This document shows, piece after piece, positions 16,532 through 25,094 of a DNA stretch of 40,691 nt (position 1 is its first letter; each line of letters opens with the position of its first letter). The stretch lies in contig JAVWMQ010000014.1 in the NCBI GenBank assembly GCA_036637375.1, positions 1 through 40,691 on the forward strand, written 5' to 3'. The notes beneath the pieces are model-generated. The model was given only the letters and a program-made list of their open reading frames with translations, made no database searches and had not been told where the DNA came from. Both the position numbers and the translations under genes were made by a program. Source of the stretch: JAVWMQ01 sp036637375. GTDB taxonomy: Bacteria > Bacillota > Clostridia > Peptostreptococcales > Anaerovoracaceae.

Positions 16532-16717
16532 ATGAATTTACAAAAGCTCATTCGTAAATGGGTCGGTCTGCTCATTGGTGGCGGGGATATGAACGGTATC
16601 GTTTATTTGATGCCTCAACTGTTGACACAAGCAATTTTCGCTATTATTTTAATTGTAAATGCAGTCGTATTTACAAAATATATTTTACCTAAATATAAAA
16701 AAGCTTTTGAGAGGTAA
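16532..16717 (+). CDS. 61-residue membrane protein
   Basis: A small protein with a basic-amphipathic N-terminus (LQKLIRKWVGLL) and a strong C-terminal hydrophobic helix (about residues 27-50) ending in a Lys-rich tail. GAGAGGAAG precedes ATG 16532 at good spacing, and the start lies 13 nt after the MFS stop. The family is not recognised. Its position suggests an accessory subunit or stress peptide of the efflux operon. Confidence 0.65.
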   Translation: MNLQKLIRKWVGLLIGGGDMNGIVYLMPQLLTQAIFAIILIVNAVVFTKYILPKYKKAFER

Positions 16718-16721
16718 TATT

Positions 16722-17153
16722 TTGAAAAATTTTAAGTTTTGTTATTATGCAGGCATGGTTTTAAGTCTATTGGTTGGCTTGTGGCACTTTTTTATTCCCC
16801 ATTTATATGGCTGGTACAGTTATATTCCAAAGGAATACCAAGTCTTATCAATAACAATTGACTATGTGAATATCTGTTTTTCTATGTTTTTGTTTGGACT
16901 TAGTGCATTGCTTATTTGGTGGGGCAAGCGGATTTTTGAGCAAAACAAGGAAGCGATTACACTGTATGTTTTTATGACCTTTATTTGGGTGGCTCGAACT
17001 GTGATTGGTATAGTTAAGCCAATCCCTGACGAAGCAAATCCGTGGCTATCTTATGGACAGCTAATAGGCTCCATTGTGATTGCGGTTTTACTCATCACAC
17101 CACTTGTTAAACTACATATACAAAATAAGAAAGAGAGAGTTGAAAATGATTAA
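16722..17153 (+). CDS. 143-residue four-helix membrane protein
   Basis: About four hydrophobic segments (near 8-25, 48-67, 80-100 and 112-132) with a conserved-looking GLWHFFIPHLYGWYSYIP loop after the first. The family is not certain; it looks like small Firmicute membrane proteins of unknown function. I use TTG 16722 as start: GAGAGG lies 7 nt upstream and the codon comes right after the previous stop, whereas in-frame ATGs upstream would overlap the preceding gene deeply. It is part of the TetR-controlled cluster. Confidence 0.65.
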   Translation: MKNFKFCYYAGMVLSLLVGLWHFFIPHLYGWYSYIPKEYQVLSITIDYVNICFSMFLFGLSALLIWWGKRIFEQNKEAITLYVFMTFIWVARTVIGIVKPIPDEANPWLSYGQLIGSIVIAVLLITPLVKLHIQNKKERVEND

Positions 17154-17331
17154 GAAAATAAATCCCTACTATGTTGGATCAGGTATTTTGTTTGCTATTT
17201 CTGGACTTGTAAGCAAGCATTATCTTTTAATTATTTGTGGAATAGCTTTAGTTAGCTTAGGCTTTGCTATGGGCAAAACGAGCAATGAAAAAGGCAGTGT
17301 ATCTGCAATAAAAAAGGAGAAGATTAAATAA
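17146..17331 (+). CDS. 61-residue two-helix membrane protein
   Basis: A short protein with two hydrophobic segments (about 9-25 and 27-42) and a charged C-terminal tail. ATG 17146 overlaps the end of the previous gene by 8 nt, and a GAGAGAG sequence lies just upstream, so translation is coupled. The family is unknown. Confidence 0.6.
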   Translation: MIKKINPYYVGSGILFAISGLVSKHYLLIICGIALVSLGFAMGKTSNEKGSVSAIKKEKIK

Positions 17332-18182
17332 TGAAAAAAACATTTCTTATTGCGTTAATTATAATAGCAGTTTTGATAGCGGTATTGATTATATGGTTTA
17401 TCATACCCTATTCACCTCTTAAGGCTGAGTTTAAAAAGGAAAAAAATTTGCTGACATCAAAGTCTACAGCACCCACCGAGTACTTTTCAAAGGAAGTTTT
17501 GGCAGACAAACCCCAGCTTTTAAAGAATTTTATAGCATATTGTGGTTTAATGGGTAAACCCATGATGAGCAGTAGTGTAACAAAACATAGTGATGTGGAT
17601 TTTTTAATGAATCCTGTAAGCCCAACTATTAAAATAGACTACACACAGGTGAATGTTGCAAATTCCCCCGAGCGCCTTGCCTTTATTGACACTAAAATGG
17701 CTGGAATTCTACCATTTCAAGGTCTTGATGATTATATTAATGGAAAAGCTCGTATGCAGGGTGTCATCGGAAAGCTGTTCACCATTTTTAACGTTCAAAA
17801 CCAAGAAATGAATCAGTCCTCCCTTGTGACTGTTCTCGCCGAGGCAATTGTTTGCCCATCCTTTTTTATGCAAAAAAACATTATTTGGAAAGAAATAGAT
17901 AACACTCATTTACAAGCAACAATTACTGCGTACGAAACGACTGTAAGTGGGATTTATGAATTTGATGCAAATGGTGCTATCACAAGTTTTTACTCCAAAG
18001 ACCGTTATAAGGAAAATGGTGAAAAGACAAAACAGCATGACTGGGTGGCTCGTTGCGGAAAGTACAAGGAAGTAGGTGGCATTAACATGCCAACCGTATT
18101 CCAAGGTGCTTGGGTACTCCCAGATGGTACGGAGGAACTCTATTTTGACTGTGATAAAGTTGACGTTGCGTTTTATTACTAA
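17331..18182 (+). CDS. membrane-anchored protein, DUF6544-like
   Basis: A 283-residue protein with one N-terminal membrane helix (about 5-27) and a large, probably extracytoplasmic domain. The middle has the pattern of the DUF6544 family as I recall it: a GLDDYINGKARMQG stretch, then IGKLFTIFNV, then LVTVLAEAIVCPSFF. The rest resembles outer-layer beta-rich lipid-binding-like folds, but no function is established. AAGGAG precedes ATG 17331, which overlaps the previous stop by one base (TAATG), so it belongs to the same operon. It is the last gene of the TetR cluster. Confidence 0.6.
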   Translation: MKKTFLIALIIIAVLIAVLIIWFIIPYSPLKAEFKKEKNLLTSKSTAPTEYFSKEVLADKPQLLKNFIAYCGLMGKPMMSSSVTKHSDVDFLMNPVSPTIKIDYTQVNVANSPERLAFIDTKMAGILPFQGLDDYINGKARMQGVIGKLFTIFNVQNQEMNQSSLVTVLAEAIVCPSFFMQKNIIWKEIDNTHLQATITAYETTVSGIYEFDANGAITSFYSKDRYKENGEKTKQHDWVARCGKYKEVGGINMPTVFQGAWVLPDGTEELYFDCDKVDVAFYY

Positions 18183-18246
18183 TCAATTAACAAATTCAAA
18201 AAATCGCTAATGCTAAAATAAATTATATTAAAAAGGAGATTATTGT

Positions 18247-18972
18247 ATGTTACAGCAATTATACAAAAAAGACGAATTATGGTTTGCGATAATATTCATT
18301 ATCATTTACGTTGTTGGTACAAGTATAACGGATAACATATCCAGAGATTTAGGAGTTGCGAAATCTCTCACAACCTTATTTCTCATTGTTCTTTCTGGAT
18401 CAATTTTACTATTCATCAAAAAAAACAAACTCTCTACATACTATGGATTATGCAAGCCAAATTTGCCTGCACAAAAACTATTATTCTATATTCCCCTTAT
18501 TCTTTTAATAGTTCCAAAGCTAATCTTTGGCGTGCAGATTAATTATTCTCCTATTGAAACAATATTCTTCATATTATCCATGCTTTTTGTGGGATTTTTA
18601 GAGGAAGTTATATTTAGAGGCTTCCTATTTAAGGCGCTATGCAAAGACAATGTAAAAACTGCAATTATAGTTTCAAGTCTTACCTTTGGCATCGGGCATA
18701 TTGTAAACTTAATTAACGGAAGCGGTAGTGATCTGATTTCTACCCTTTGTCAAATTTGTTATGCTATATCAATAGGATTTATGTTTGTAATGCTATTTTA
18801 TCGTACGAAGTCACTATGGTCTTGTATAATACTCCACGGAGTTTATAATTCGACGAGTGCATTTACAAACCATGAGATGATTAACACATATATAATTCCT
18901 GGAACAATTGCAATTATTGTTATTTCTTTGGGATATAGTCTATTCCTAATAAAAAATACACCACAACCATAA
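18247..18972 (+). CDS. CPBP-family intramembrane metalloprotease
   Basis: A 241-residue membrane protein with six to eight hydrophobic segments. It has the three CPBP/Abi motifs: EEVIFR (E119, E120, R124), FGIGH (H151) and HGVYN (H197, N201), which form the membrane-embedded active site. The family includes CAAX prenyl protease-like and bacteriocin-immunity proteins. The target is unknown. AAAAAGGAG precedes the ATG. It is 64 nt downstream of the TetR-controlled genes with no terminator seen between, so it may be read through. A hairpin closes it at 18982. Confidence 0.83.
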   Translation: MLQQLYKKDELWFAIIFIIIYVVGTSITDNISRDLGVAKSLTTLFLIVLSGSILLFIKKNKLSTYYGLCKPNLPAQKLLFYIPLILLIVPKLIFGVQINYSPIETIFFILSMLFVGFLEEVIFRGFLFKALCKDNVKTAIIVSSLTFGIGHIVNLINGSGSDLISTLCQICYAISIGFMFVMLFYRTKSLWSCIILHGVYNSTSAFTNHEMINTYIIPGTIAIIVISLGYSLFLIKNTPQP

Positions 18973-18981
18973 AGAAAAAAA

Positions 18982-19016
18982 TATACCCCACGAACTCTTA
19001 CTGTTCCTGGGGTATA
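18982..19016. terminator. bidirectional terminator between CPBP protease and sensor kinase genes
   Basis: Outer stem TATACCCCA (18982-18990) with TGGGGTATA (19008-19016), plus an inner GAAC/GTTC stem. The minus-strand tail is TTTTTTTCTTT, a strong terminator for the kinase gene; the plus-strand tail is weaker. Confidence 0.83.
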
Positions 19017-19022
19017 ATATTA

Positions 19023-20855
19023 CTACTTACCATTAATAAAACGCATAACTACCTTAAATAAATCTCCATCTACTTCAATGTCAAATTTACCGTTTTGAAT
19101 TTCAGTTAGACTTGATGCAATTGCAAGCCCTAAACCATTTCCCTCTGTTCCTCTAGATTTATCTCCTCTAACAAATCTCTCCATTAATTCTTGTGGTGAT
19201 ATATCTAACGGATATCTAGATGTATTTTTGAATACTATCGTTGTGTCTAACTCGTTTTCCACTGTGGATATATATACTCTAGTTCCTGGCTGGGCATATT
19301 TGCACACATTACCCATTAAATTGTCAAGAACCCTCCACATCAACCTACCATCTACTATAATTTGTTTCTCATCTTTTGGAACTTTTATTACAACATCTAG
19401 TTTAGCTTCATTTATTGCCTCTTCATATTCAGCAACTGCCTGAGATAGCAACGTACTCGCTTTGCAAGGTGCCAAATAAACGTCCACATTCCCCGAAGTA
19501 GCTTTTGAAACCTCAACTAAATTTTCAATTAGCTTCTTTAACTTTTCTGACTGTCTTAGTAAAACCTGTGAATATTCCTTAATCTTTTCATTTGAACATT
19601 CTTCTTTGGCTATTAAATCTGTGTAATTCACAATAGAAGTTAAAGGTGTTTTGATATCGTGGGAAACATTGGTAATAAGCTCTGTTTTAGTCATTTCACT
19701 TTTCATTCGTTCCTCTAACGCCTTAGTCATTGCCTGTCCTATTTCGTTAAGATCATCTCCATGTTCCTTGAACCCACCTTTCATTTTACTTGTATCAACT
19801 TGGTAATTAAGGTTGCCAGCTACCATGATTTTCACTGCTTCATTAAGAGATTTCATTGCACTTGCCATATATATAACTCCCGCAATAATGCAAAGGTTAA
19901 ACATAATTAAAACAAATAATGCAAACCCACCATAAAAAGCCATATTTGCTAATACCATCTCCATTATGACAATAAAAACAGCTGCTACTGTTGATTTTGC
20001 CACCAACTTACTCGCACCAAATATATTGATAGTTTCTCCTATGATTTTATATGTAATAGTGTTTTTTAGCCAATAACCCATTTTAATTCCTGCTGCTAAA
20101 TTCATTGAGAATCCAATAAAAACTATACCAAATGCGACTAAAGCTGCAAGAAACCCTATATTTGATCTACCAATACCGGCAGCCATTATGAGCAGTAACA
20201 CTAACCCTTGCAAATCCAGTGGAACTTTGCTAAATACTCCTGGGGTTAAGTCATCATCTCCCACTCTACGTCCTGCACTATATAATAGAAAAATATATAG
20301 TAGAAATCCTGCCACAAAACATATCCCTGCAATTGCCCAGACAATATATTTCATAGGATAAATATATTCTATTAACTTTTTCTCTATACTATACCGATCT
20401 AGCACTGGTAAATCATTATCTATATATACCTTTACAGTTACTGGAAATAACTTTTCCACTTTTTTATCATCTCCATAGAGAATATCAGTATTTTTGAACA
20501 CAATCTTTTTTTCAGTAAATCCATCTTCCTTGCCATCAAGCTCTGAGATGTTATTACCAAGTTCTTTTCCTTTTTTGTCATAAAATTTGTAAAAAAAGTT
20601 TTGCCCTTTGTGTATACTATTTTCCCCATAGTTTTCTAGCATCAAATTCTCATTAACCACAGCCTTTGCGTAATCATTAACCCTGTAATCCGTGTGTTTT
20701 TCCTCTATCACAGGCCTAGTATATTTATAAAATTCCTTTTCTATGGCAAAAACTCCACCCATTACAGCTCCAATTGTCATAATCGCTAAAATTACTATTA
20801 GTATATACGCAACAACCTTTGCCCACAGACTACGTGTCCACTCTCTCTTTTCCAT
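19023..20855 (-). CDS. sensor histidine kinase with a multi-helix membrane region
   Basis: A 610-residue kinase paired with the response regulator just upstream. An N-terminal membrane helix (about 13-35) is followed by an extracytoplasmic domain of about 120 residues, a second helix (about 170-192), then four more hydrophobic segments before a HAMP-like linker (about 335-390). The kinase core has the H box NVSHDIKTPLTS with phosphoacceptor H399, the N box DNLMGNVCKYA and the G box GNGLGLAIA. The extra membrane segments are unusual for a VanS/PhoR-like kinase and suggest sensing of a membrane or envelope signal. I start at ATG 20855, after AAGGAGAG; the frame is open to a TTG at 20873. The start overlaps the regulator gene by 26 nt, and a terminator follows the stop. 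Confidence 0.92.
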   Translation of the reverse strand: MEKREWTRSLWAKVVAYILIVILAIMTIGAVMGGVFAIEKEFYKYTRPVIEEKHTDYRVNDYAKAVVNENLMLENYGENSIHKGQNFFYKFYDKKGKELGNNISELDGKEDGFTEKKIVFKNTDILYGDDKKVEKLFPVTVKVYIDNDLPVLDRYSIEKKLIEYIYPMKYIVWAIAGICFVAGFLLYIFLLYSAGRRVGDDDLTPGVFSKVPLDLQGLVLLLIMAAGIGRSNIGFLAALVAFGIVFIGFSMNLAAGIKMGYWLKNTITYKIIGETINIFGASKLVAKSTVAAVFIVIMEMVLANMAFYGGFALFVLIMFNLCIIAGVIYMASAMKSLNEAVKIMVAGNLNYQVDTSKMKGGFKEHGDDLNEIGQAMTKALEERMKSEMTKTELITNVSHDIKTPLTSIVNYTDLIAKEECSNEKIKEYSQVLLRQSEKLKKLIENLVEVSKATSGNVDVYLAPCKASTLLSQAVAEYEEAINEAKLDVVIKVPKDEKQIIVDGRLMWRVLDNLMGNVCKYAQPGTRVYISTVENELDTTIVFKNTSRYPLDISPQELMERFVRGDKSRGTEGNGLGLAIASSLTEIQNGKFDIEVDGDLFKVVMRFINGK

Positions 20856-21549
20856 TTTCTCTCTCCTTTTCAATCTTATAGCCTTGCCCCCAAACGACTT
20901 TTAGGTACCTTGGTTCTGCTGGGTTAATCTCAATCTTCTCCCTTAGATGCCTAATGTGTACTGCTACGGTGCTTTCGCTTCCAAATAGATTATCCTTCCA
21001 AACTCTAGTGTAGATATCCTTTGGATTAAATACTTGCCCTGGGTTTTCCATAAAGAGTTTCAAAATATCATATTCTGTCGGGGTTAAGCCTGCTGATTGT
21101 CCGTCTACAAACACTGTTTTAGCTTTGTCGTCAAGCTCTATTCCACCAATTTTCAATACATCTTCTTGTTTCTGTCCACTGCCAAGCTTCATATATCTTC
21201 GCAACTGCGATTTAACTCTAGCCATAAGCTCTATTGGGTTAAATGGTTTAGTAACATAGTCATCTCCACCAATATCAAGGCCCAAAACTTTATCGATGTC
21301 CTCACTTTTGGCTGTCAAAAATATAATTGGGACATTATATTCTTCTCTAATTTTTGCTGTTGCCATTATCCCATCAAGCTCTGGCATCATAATGTCCATC
21401 AAAATTAAGTGAATATCATTCTTTTTAACAACATCTATTGCTTCAATTCCATTGTTTGCCTCAAACAATCTATAATCGTCCTTAGCCAAATAAATTTTTA
21501 GTGCACCTACTATATCCTTGTCATCGTCACAAATCAAAATATTATACAT
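20830..21549 (-). CDS. OmpR/PhoB-type response regulator (VanR-like)
   Basis: A 239-residue DNA-binding regulator. The receiver domain (about 1-115) has the acidic pocket CDDD, phosphoacceptor D52 (MDIMMPELDG), T79 and K101 (VTKPF). The C-terminal winged helix (about 130-230) ends with VVWGQGYKIEKE, typical of the family. AAAGGAGG precedes the ATG. It is first in a two-gene operon with its kinase. A tandem 11-bp repeat upstream fits binding sites of this class and suggests autoregulation. The target genes are not evident. Confidence 0.94.
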   Translation of the reverse strand: MYNILICDDDKDIVGALKIYLAKDDYRLFEANNGIEAIDVVKKNDIHLILMDIMMPELDGIMATAKIREEYNVPIIFLTAKSEDIDKVLGLDIGGDDYVTKPFNPIELMARVKSQLRRYMKLGSGQKQEDVLKIGGIELDDKAKTVFVDGQSAGLTPTEYDILKLFMENPGQVFNPKDIYTRVWKDNLFGSESTVAVHIRHLREKIEINPAEPRYLKVVWGQGYKIEKERENGKERVDT

Positions 21550-21608
21550 GTAATCCTCCTTTGAAATACATTATAGAGATTTCTCTATTAAGTTATAAGT
21601 ATGTAAAC

Positions 21609-21630
21609 CTTTAAGATTTCTTTAAGATTT
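21609..21630 (-). repeat. perfect tandem 11-bp repeat upstream of the two-component operon
   Basis: On the minus strand AAATCTTAAAG occurs twice in perfect tandem, one helical turn apart, 60-81 bp before the regulator ATG. PhoB/VanR-type regulators bind 11-bp-spaced direct repeats. Downstream a possible promoter reads TTATAA, 17 bp, TATAAT. This is probably the regulator's own binding site. Confidence 0.7.
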
Positions 21631-21662
21631 ACAGCGACAAAGTTAAACCTTTATATACAAAA

Positions 21663-21683
21663 AGGCAGATTACCCATCTGCCT
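21663..21683 (-). terminator. intrinsic terminator of the feo-phzF operon
   Basis: On the minus strand AGGCAGAT (21683-21676) pairs with ATCTGCCT (21670-21663) around a short loop, followed by TTTTGTATAT. Confidence 0.88.
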
Positions 21684-21694
21684 CTTAAAATCTT

Positions 21695-22591
21695 TTATAT
21701 AAATATATTGCCTTCAGCCAATATTACTGAGGTTCCACCAACTTTAACTGTTGTTTCACCCTCGGCAGTTTTTATATGACTTTTAATAATTGATGGTCTA
21801 CCCATAGTCTCCCCTTGAATTACAGAAACATCTGCTTCCTCACCAATTAAGCCAGCCTGTTGTAAATAATATGTTAGTGCACCATTTGAAGTTCCTGTTG
21901 CAGCTTCCTCATCAATATCATAAAGTGGCGCAAAGTTTCTAGCTCTAGCAGTCACATTTCCACCGTCAAGTGCAAATGCGTGAACTCCAACAACCTCATA
22001 TCTCTTGCTTAGTTCTGTCAAAGCATCAAAGTCTGGAGCAATATCGCCAAGTATTTCGATACTAGCAACAGGCATCATAATATCTGGAAGCCCTGTTGAA
22101 ACTATCATCGGCAACATCTTTAGCAGTCCCTTTGTACTTTTTTCAAAGACTACTTCCTCGTATTTAATTCCCATTATTTTGTATAGTTCCTGAATTTGAT
22201 CATGATCCTCAAGAGTACCTAAAATTTTAGGTGTACCCATTTCCATCATAATATAATCTTCAGTTATATCAATCTCTAATCGCCCTGCCAAAGTTTCGTT
22301 GTAATACTTCTTGCCTGGCTCTATGATCCCAGCTTCCCTTAGGGCAGAAAAACTAGCGATTGTAGCGTGACCACAAAGATCAACCTCAGCTGCTGGCGTA
22401 AAGTATCTAATGTTAAATTCATTTTCACTAAGCCTTTTTATGAAAGCAGTCTCAGAATATCTAAGTTCTGCCGCTGTCTTAACCATTATTTCATCACTAG
22501 GAAAGTCAGCTCCTTGATCCAAGATAACTACACCTGCTGGATTTCCCCCAAATGCCATTGTTGAAAAAGCATCTACTATATAAAATTTCAT
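21695..22591 (-). CDS. PhzF-family isomerase
   Basis: A 298-residue two-domain protein of the PhzF/diaminopimelate-epimerase-like fold. It begins FYIVDAFSTMAFGGNPAGVV, as in PhzF, has the catalytic Glu (E47, in SETAF), the CGHAT motif at 73-77, and a second phosphate-binding GTSNGAL region in the C-terminal half. Most bacterial members have no known substrate; they are not evidence of phenazine synthesis. ATG overlaps the stop of feoB as ATGA, so it is the third gene of the feoA-feoB operon, closed by the terminator at 21663. The link to iron uptake is by position only. Confidence 0.9.
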   Translation of the reverse strand: MKFYIVDAFSTMAFGGNPAGVVILDQGADFPSDEIMVKTAAELRYSETAFIKRLSENEFNIRYFTPAAEVDLCGHATIASFSALREAGIIEPGKKYYNETLAGRLEIDITEDYIMMEMGTPKILGTLEDHDQIQELYKIMGIKYEEVVFEKSTKGLLKMLPMIVSTGLPDIMMPVASIEILGDIAPDFDALTELSKRYEVVGVHAFALDGGNVTARARNFAPLYDIDEEAATGTSNGALTYYLQQAGLIGEEADVSVIQGETMGRPSIIKSHIKTAEGETTVKVGGTSVILAEGNIFI

Positions 22592-24603
22592 ATTAATAAT
22601 CCTCCTACATTAACAAAAATACATGCAACTATCCAAGCCACACAAGTTTGAAAAAACACTACCGAAATTGCATATCTCCAGCCGCCCATTTCTCTCTTAA
22701 TTGTTGCAAGTGTCGCAACACAAGGCATATAAAGCAAACAAAATAGCAAAAATCCGTATGCAGTTAGTGGTGTAAACAAATCGCTTAACATGGCAGATAA
22801 AGCTGTGCTGCCTGATTGCCCTGCCAAAACTGCCATTGTACTAACAACTGCTTCCTTAGCCGAAAGCCCAGTTAACAGTGCAGTTGCCGCTCTCCAATCT
22901 CCAAAACCTAAAGGTGCAAATATAGGCGCAATTATCTTACCAATTGTCGCAAGCAGACTTTCCTCAGGGTCCGCCACCATATTCATTCCTATATCAAAAC
23001 TTTGCAAGAACCATATAACAATAGTTGCCACAAATACGACAGTAAAAGCTTTTTTGATAAAGTCTTTGACATTACTCCACATTCTAAGGCTAACGCTTTT
23101 GACTGCTGGTATTCTATACGGAGGTAGTACAAGTACAAATGGTACTGGATCTCCTTTATAAACAGTATGTTTAAAGATTAATGCGCACAAAATCGCAACA
23201 AGTATCCCTGCAAAATATATGGATGCCATTATTAACGTCTTGTTCTCAGCAAAAAACGCATCAACAAACATTGCATAAAGTGGTAGCTTGGCACTACATG
23301 ACATAAATGGAATTAGAGTTATAGTCAAATTCCTATCTCGCCTACTTGGCAAAGTTCTAGTCGCCATAATAGCAGGAACGGAACAACCAAACCCAACTAG
23401 CATAGGTACGATTGACCTACCAGAAAGCCCAAGTTTACGCAAAAGCTTGTCCATTACAAATGCTACTCTCGGCATATATCCGCTGTCCTCGAGAATACTT
23501 AAAAAGAAAAACAACACTGCAATTCTCGGCAAAAAGCTAAGTACACTACCAACTCCAGCACAAATCCCATTGATAACTAGTGAATGTAGCGCCGGGCTAA
23601 CATCAGCGTTTACCATTGCTAAATCAATGCCCTTTACCGTCAAATCAATGCCTTGCGCAAACACCTGACATAGCCATTCTCCAACTGAGCTAAAGGTGAA
23701 ATAAAATACCATTAGCATAATACCCACAAAAATTGGTATCGCAAATATACGATGTGTCAAAATCCTGTCAATTGCAACGGATCTATGATGTTCCTTTGTG
23801 TTTTCTTCTGGTCTTTTTACGACTTCTCTAGCAAATTCTTCTATGTACTGATACCTCATATCTGCCATTGCCGCTTCTTTGTCCATTTCAAGATGCCATT
23901 CCATATCCTCTGTAATATGGTTTATTATATCTCGTTCTGGCTCTGCAACCTTAATTAAGTCAAATATAGGTTCTTCTCCCTCAACTATTTTGGTACAACA
24001 AAATCTCCATGGCAAGTCGGCTTCTTTGATTTCATCTTCTAGTAAGTGATAAATTGAATGCATCGCATTGTGAACATATCCCTTACAAAAGTCTATCCTC
24101 TTTGGTACTTTTTTTGAATGAGCTCCATCAATTGCATAATGAATTAAATCATGTATGCCTTGGTTTTTACTTGCCGAAATTGGGATAACTGGTATACCTA
24201 GTGTTTCCTCGATTTTTTGCAAATTAAAGTCAATCTCATTATTTATGGCTTCATCCATCATATTTAGGGCTATAACCATTGGAGTTTCAAGCTCCATTAG
24301 CTGTAGTGTCAAGTAAAGCCCTCTCTCAAAGTGAGTTGCATCAATTACATTTACAATAACCTCTGGCTTACCTTTCAAAAGTACATTTCGAGTGAATATA
24401 TCGTCTCTCGAATACGCAGATAATGAGTAAATTCCTGAAAATTCAATTACACTAACGTCCTTGTGATCCTTTACAGGCCCTTCCTTAGTTGTGTTATTCC
24501 CATCAGAAAAAGACCCTTTATGCAAGGTGCCTCCTGTCATTTGATTAAAAAGTGTAGTAAGTCCGCTGTTAGGGTTACCAATTAACGCAATATTAATTGT
24601 CAT
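22588..24603 (-). CDS. feoB: Fe2+ transporter FeoB with a degenerate G domain
   Basis: Imports ferrous iron. The C-terminal membrane part (from about 285) has both Gate signatures: GFGCSVPAIMATRTL with PFMSCSAKLPLY, and FLLFCLLYMPCVATLA with IKRE. The N-terminal G domain is altered. The P-loop reads GNPNSGLTT, with Leu15 where Lys is normally required, and the G3 motif reads EFSGIYSL instead of DLPGIYSL. G4 (NMMD) and the SAS motif are kept. The codon for residue 15 is CTT, so this is not a misread frame. Loss of Lys and Asp predicts weak or absent GTP hydrolysis. The gene overlaps feoA by 11 nt and phzF by 4 nt. Confidence 0.93.
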   Translation of the reverse strand: MTINIALIGNPNSGLTTLFNQMTGGTLHKGSFSDGNNTTKEGPVKDHKDVSVIEFSGIYSLSAYSRDDIFTRNVLLKGKPEVIVNVIDATHFERGLYLTLQLMELETPMVIALNMMDEAINNEIDFNLQKIEETLGIPVIPISASKNQGIHDLIHYAIDGAHSKKVPKRIDFCKGYVHNAMHSIYHLLEDEIKEADLPWRFCCTKIVEGEEPIFDLIKVAEPERDIINHITEDMEWHLEMDKEAAMADMRYQYIEEFAREVVKRPEENTKEHHRSVAIDRILTHRIFAIPIFVGIMLMVFYFTFSSVGEWLCQVFAQGIDLTVKGIDLAMVNADVSPALHSLVINGICAGVGSVLSFLPRIAVLFFFLSILEDSGYMPRVAFVMDKLLRKLGLSGRSIVPMLVGFGCSVPAIMATRTLPSRRDRNLTITLIPFMSCSAKLPLYAMFVDAFFAENKTLIMASIYFAGILVAILCALIFKHTVYKGDPVPFVLVLPPYRIPAVKSVSLRMWSNVKDFIKKAFTVVFVATIVIWFLQSFDIGMNMVADPEESLLATIGKIIAPIFAPLGFGDWRAATALLTGLSAKEAVVSTMAVLAGQSGSTALSAMLSDLFTPLTAYGFLLFCLLYMPCVATLATIKREMGGWRYAISVVFFQTCVAWIVACIFVNVGGLLI

Positions 24604-24829
24604 TTTCGTCCCTTTCTACTACAACATGCTTTGCTTCATCTTTCCTAAGGGTTAGTTCAAACCCTCTAAGGTGTATTTCTATTGGATCTCCTAGTGGTGC
24701 TTTTTTGCGTACTAGAACTTGAGTTTTTGGAGTAAGCCCCAAATCAAGCAATCTTTTTCTAAGTGCTCCTTGACCCTTGACTTCTACAATACGTCCTTTT
24801 TGTCCAATATCTAATCTATCTAAATTCAT
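24593..24829 (-). CDS. feoA: FeoA SH3-like iron-transport accessory protein
   Basis: A 78-residue cytosolic SH3-like domain that assists FeoB. The typical pattern is visible: LDIGQKGRIVEVKG, then LRKRLLDLGLTPKTQV, then DPIEIHLRGFELTLRKDEA. I start at ATG 24829, just after GGGAG; the frame is open 26 codons further upstream, but that extension is hydrophobic and lacks a ribosome site. It is first in the operon, overlapping feoB by 11 nt. The leader has a GTTAG-TTTTGG-CTAAC palindrome close to the start, a possible operator. No classical Fur box is evident. Confidence 0.93.
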   Translation of the reverse strand: MNLDRLDIGQKGRIVEVKGQGALRKRLLDLGLTPKTQVLVRKKAPLGDPIEIHLRGFELTLRKDEAKHVVVERDENDN

Positions 24830-24887
24830 TAATTTCTCCCTTGATTTATTGTCCAAGTTAGCCAAAACTAACGTTATGAACATATTA

Positions 24888-24916
24888 ATTATAATATATA
24901 TTGTCATCTTAGTCTA
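24888..24916 (-). promoter_or_regulatory. probable promoter of feoA-feoB-phzF
   Basis: Minus strand: TAGACT (24916-24911), 17 bp, TATAAT (24893-24888). The -10 is perfect and the -35 partial. It lies 58 bp before feoA. Confidence 0.6.
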
Positions 24917-25007
24917 GTTTTTGTTAGAATTTCGTGCTTTTGGCATTTCCATTTTGGTATTTTCAAAATATTTTCAATATTTTTTAAACTTTTTTCAAAA
25001 AAACCTC

Positions 25008-25036
25008 TTGCATTATTTAATTTTATAATATATAAT
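25008..25036 (+). promoter_or_regulatory. promoter of the F420 ligase-like gene
   Basis: TTGCAT (25008-25013), 17 bp, TATAAT (25031-25036), 58 bp before the start codon. It is divergent from the feo promoter. Confidence 0.75.
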
Positions 25037-25094
25037 TTGCCTTTGGTAAAATATATGGATATGAACGTATTAAGTTTATGTTAGGAGTGCAACT

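Noticed and set aside
24830..24907. N-terminal extension of FeoA by 26 residues.
   Set aside because: The extension is hydrophobic, unlike FeoA, has no ribosome site, and includes the promoter-proximal palindrome; ATG 24829 has GGGAG and the normal FeoA beginning.
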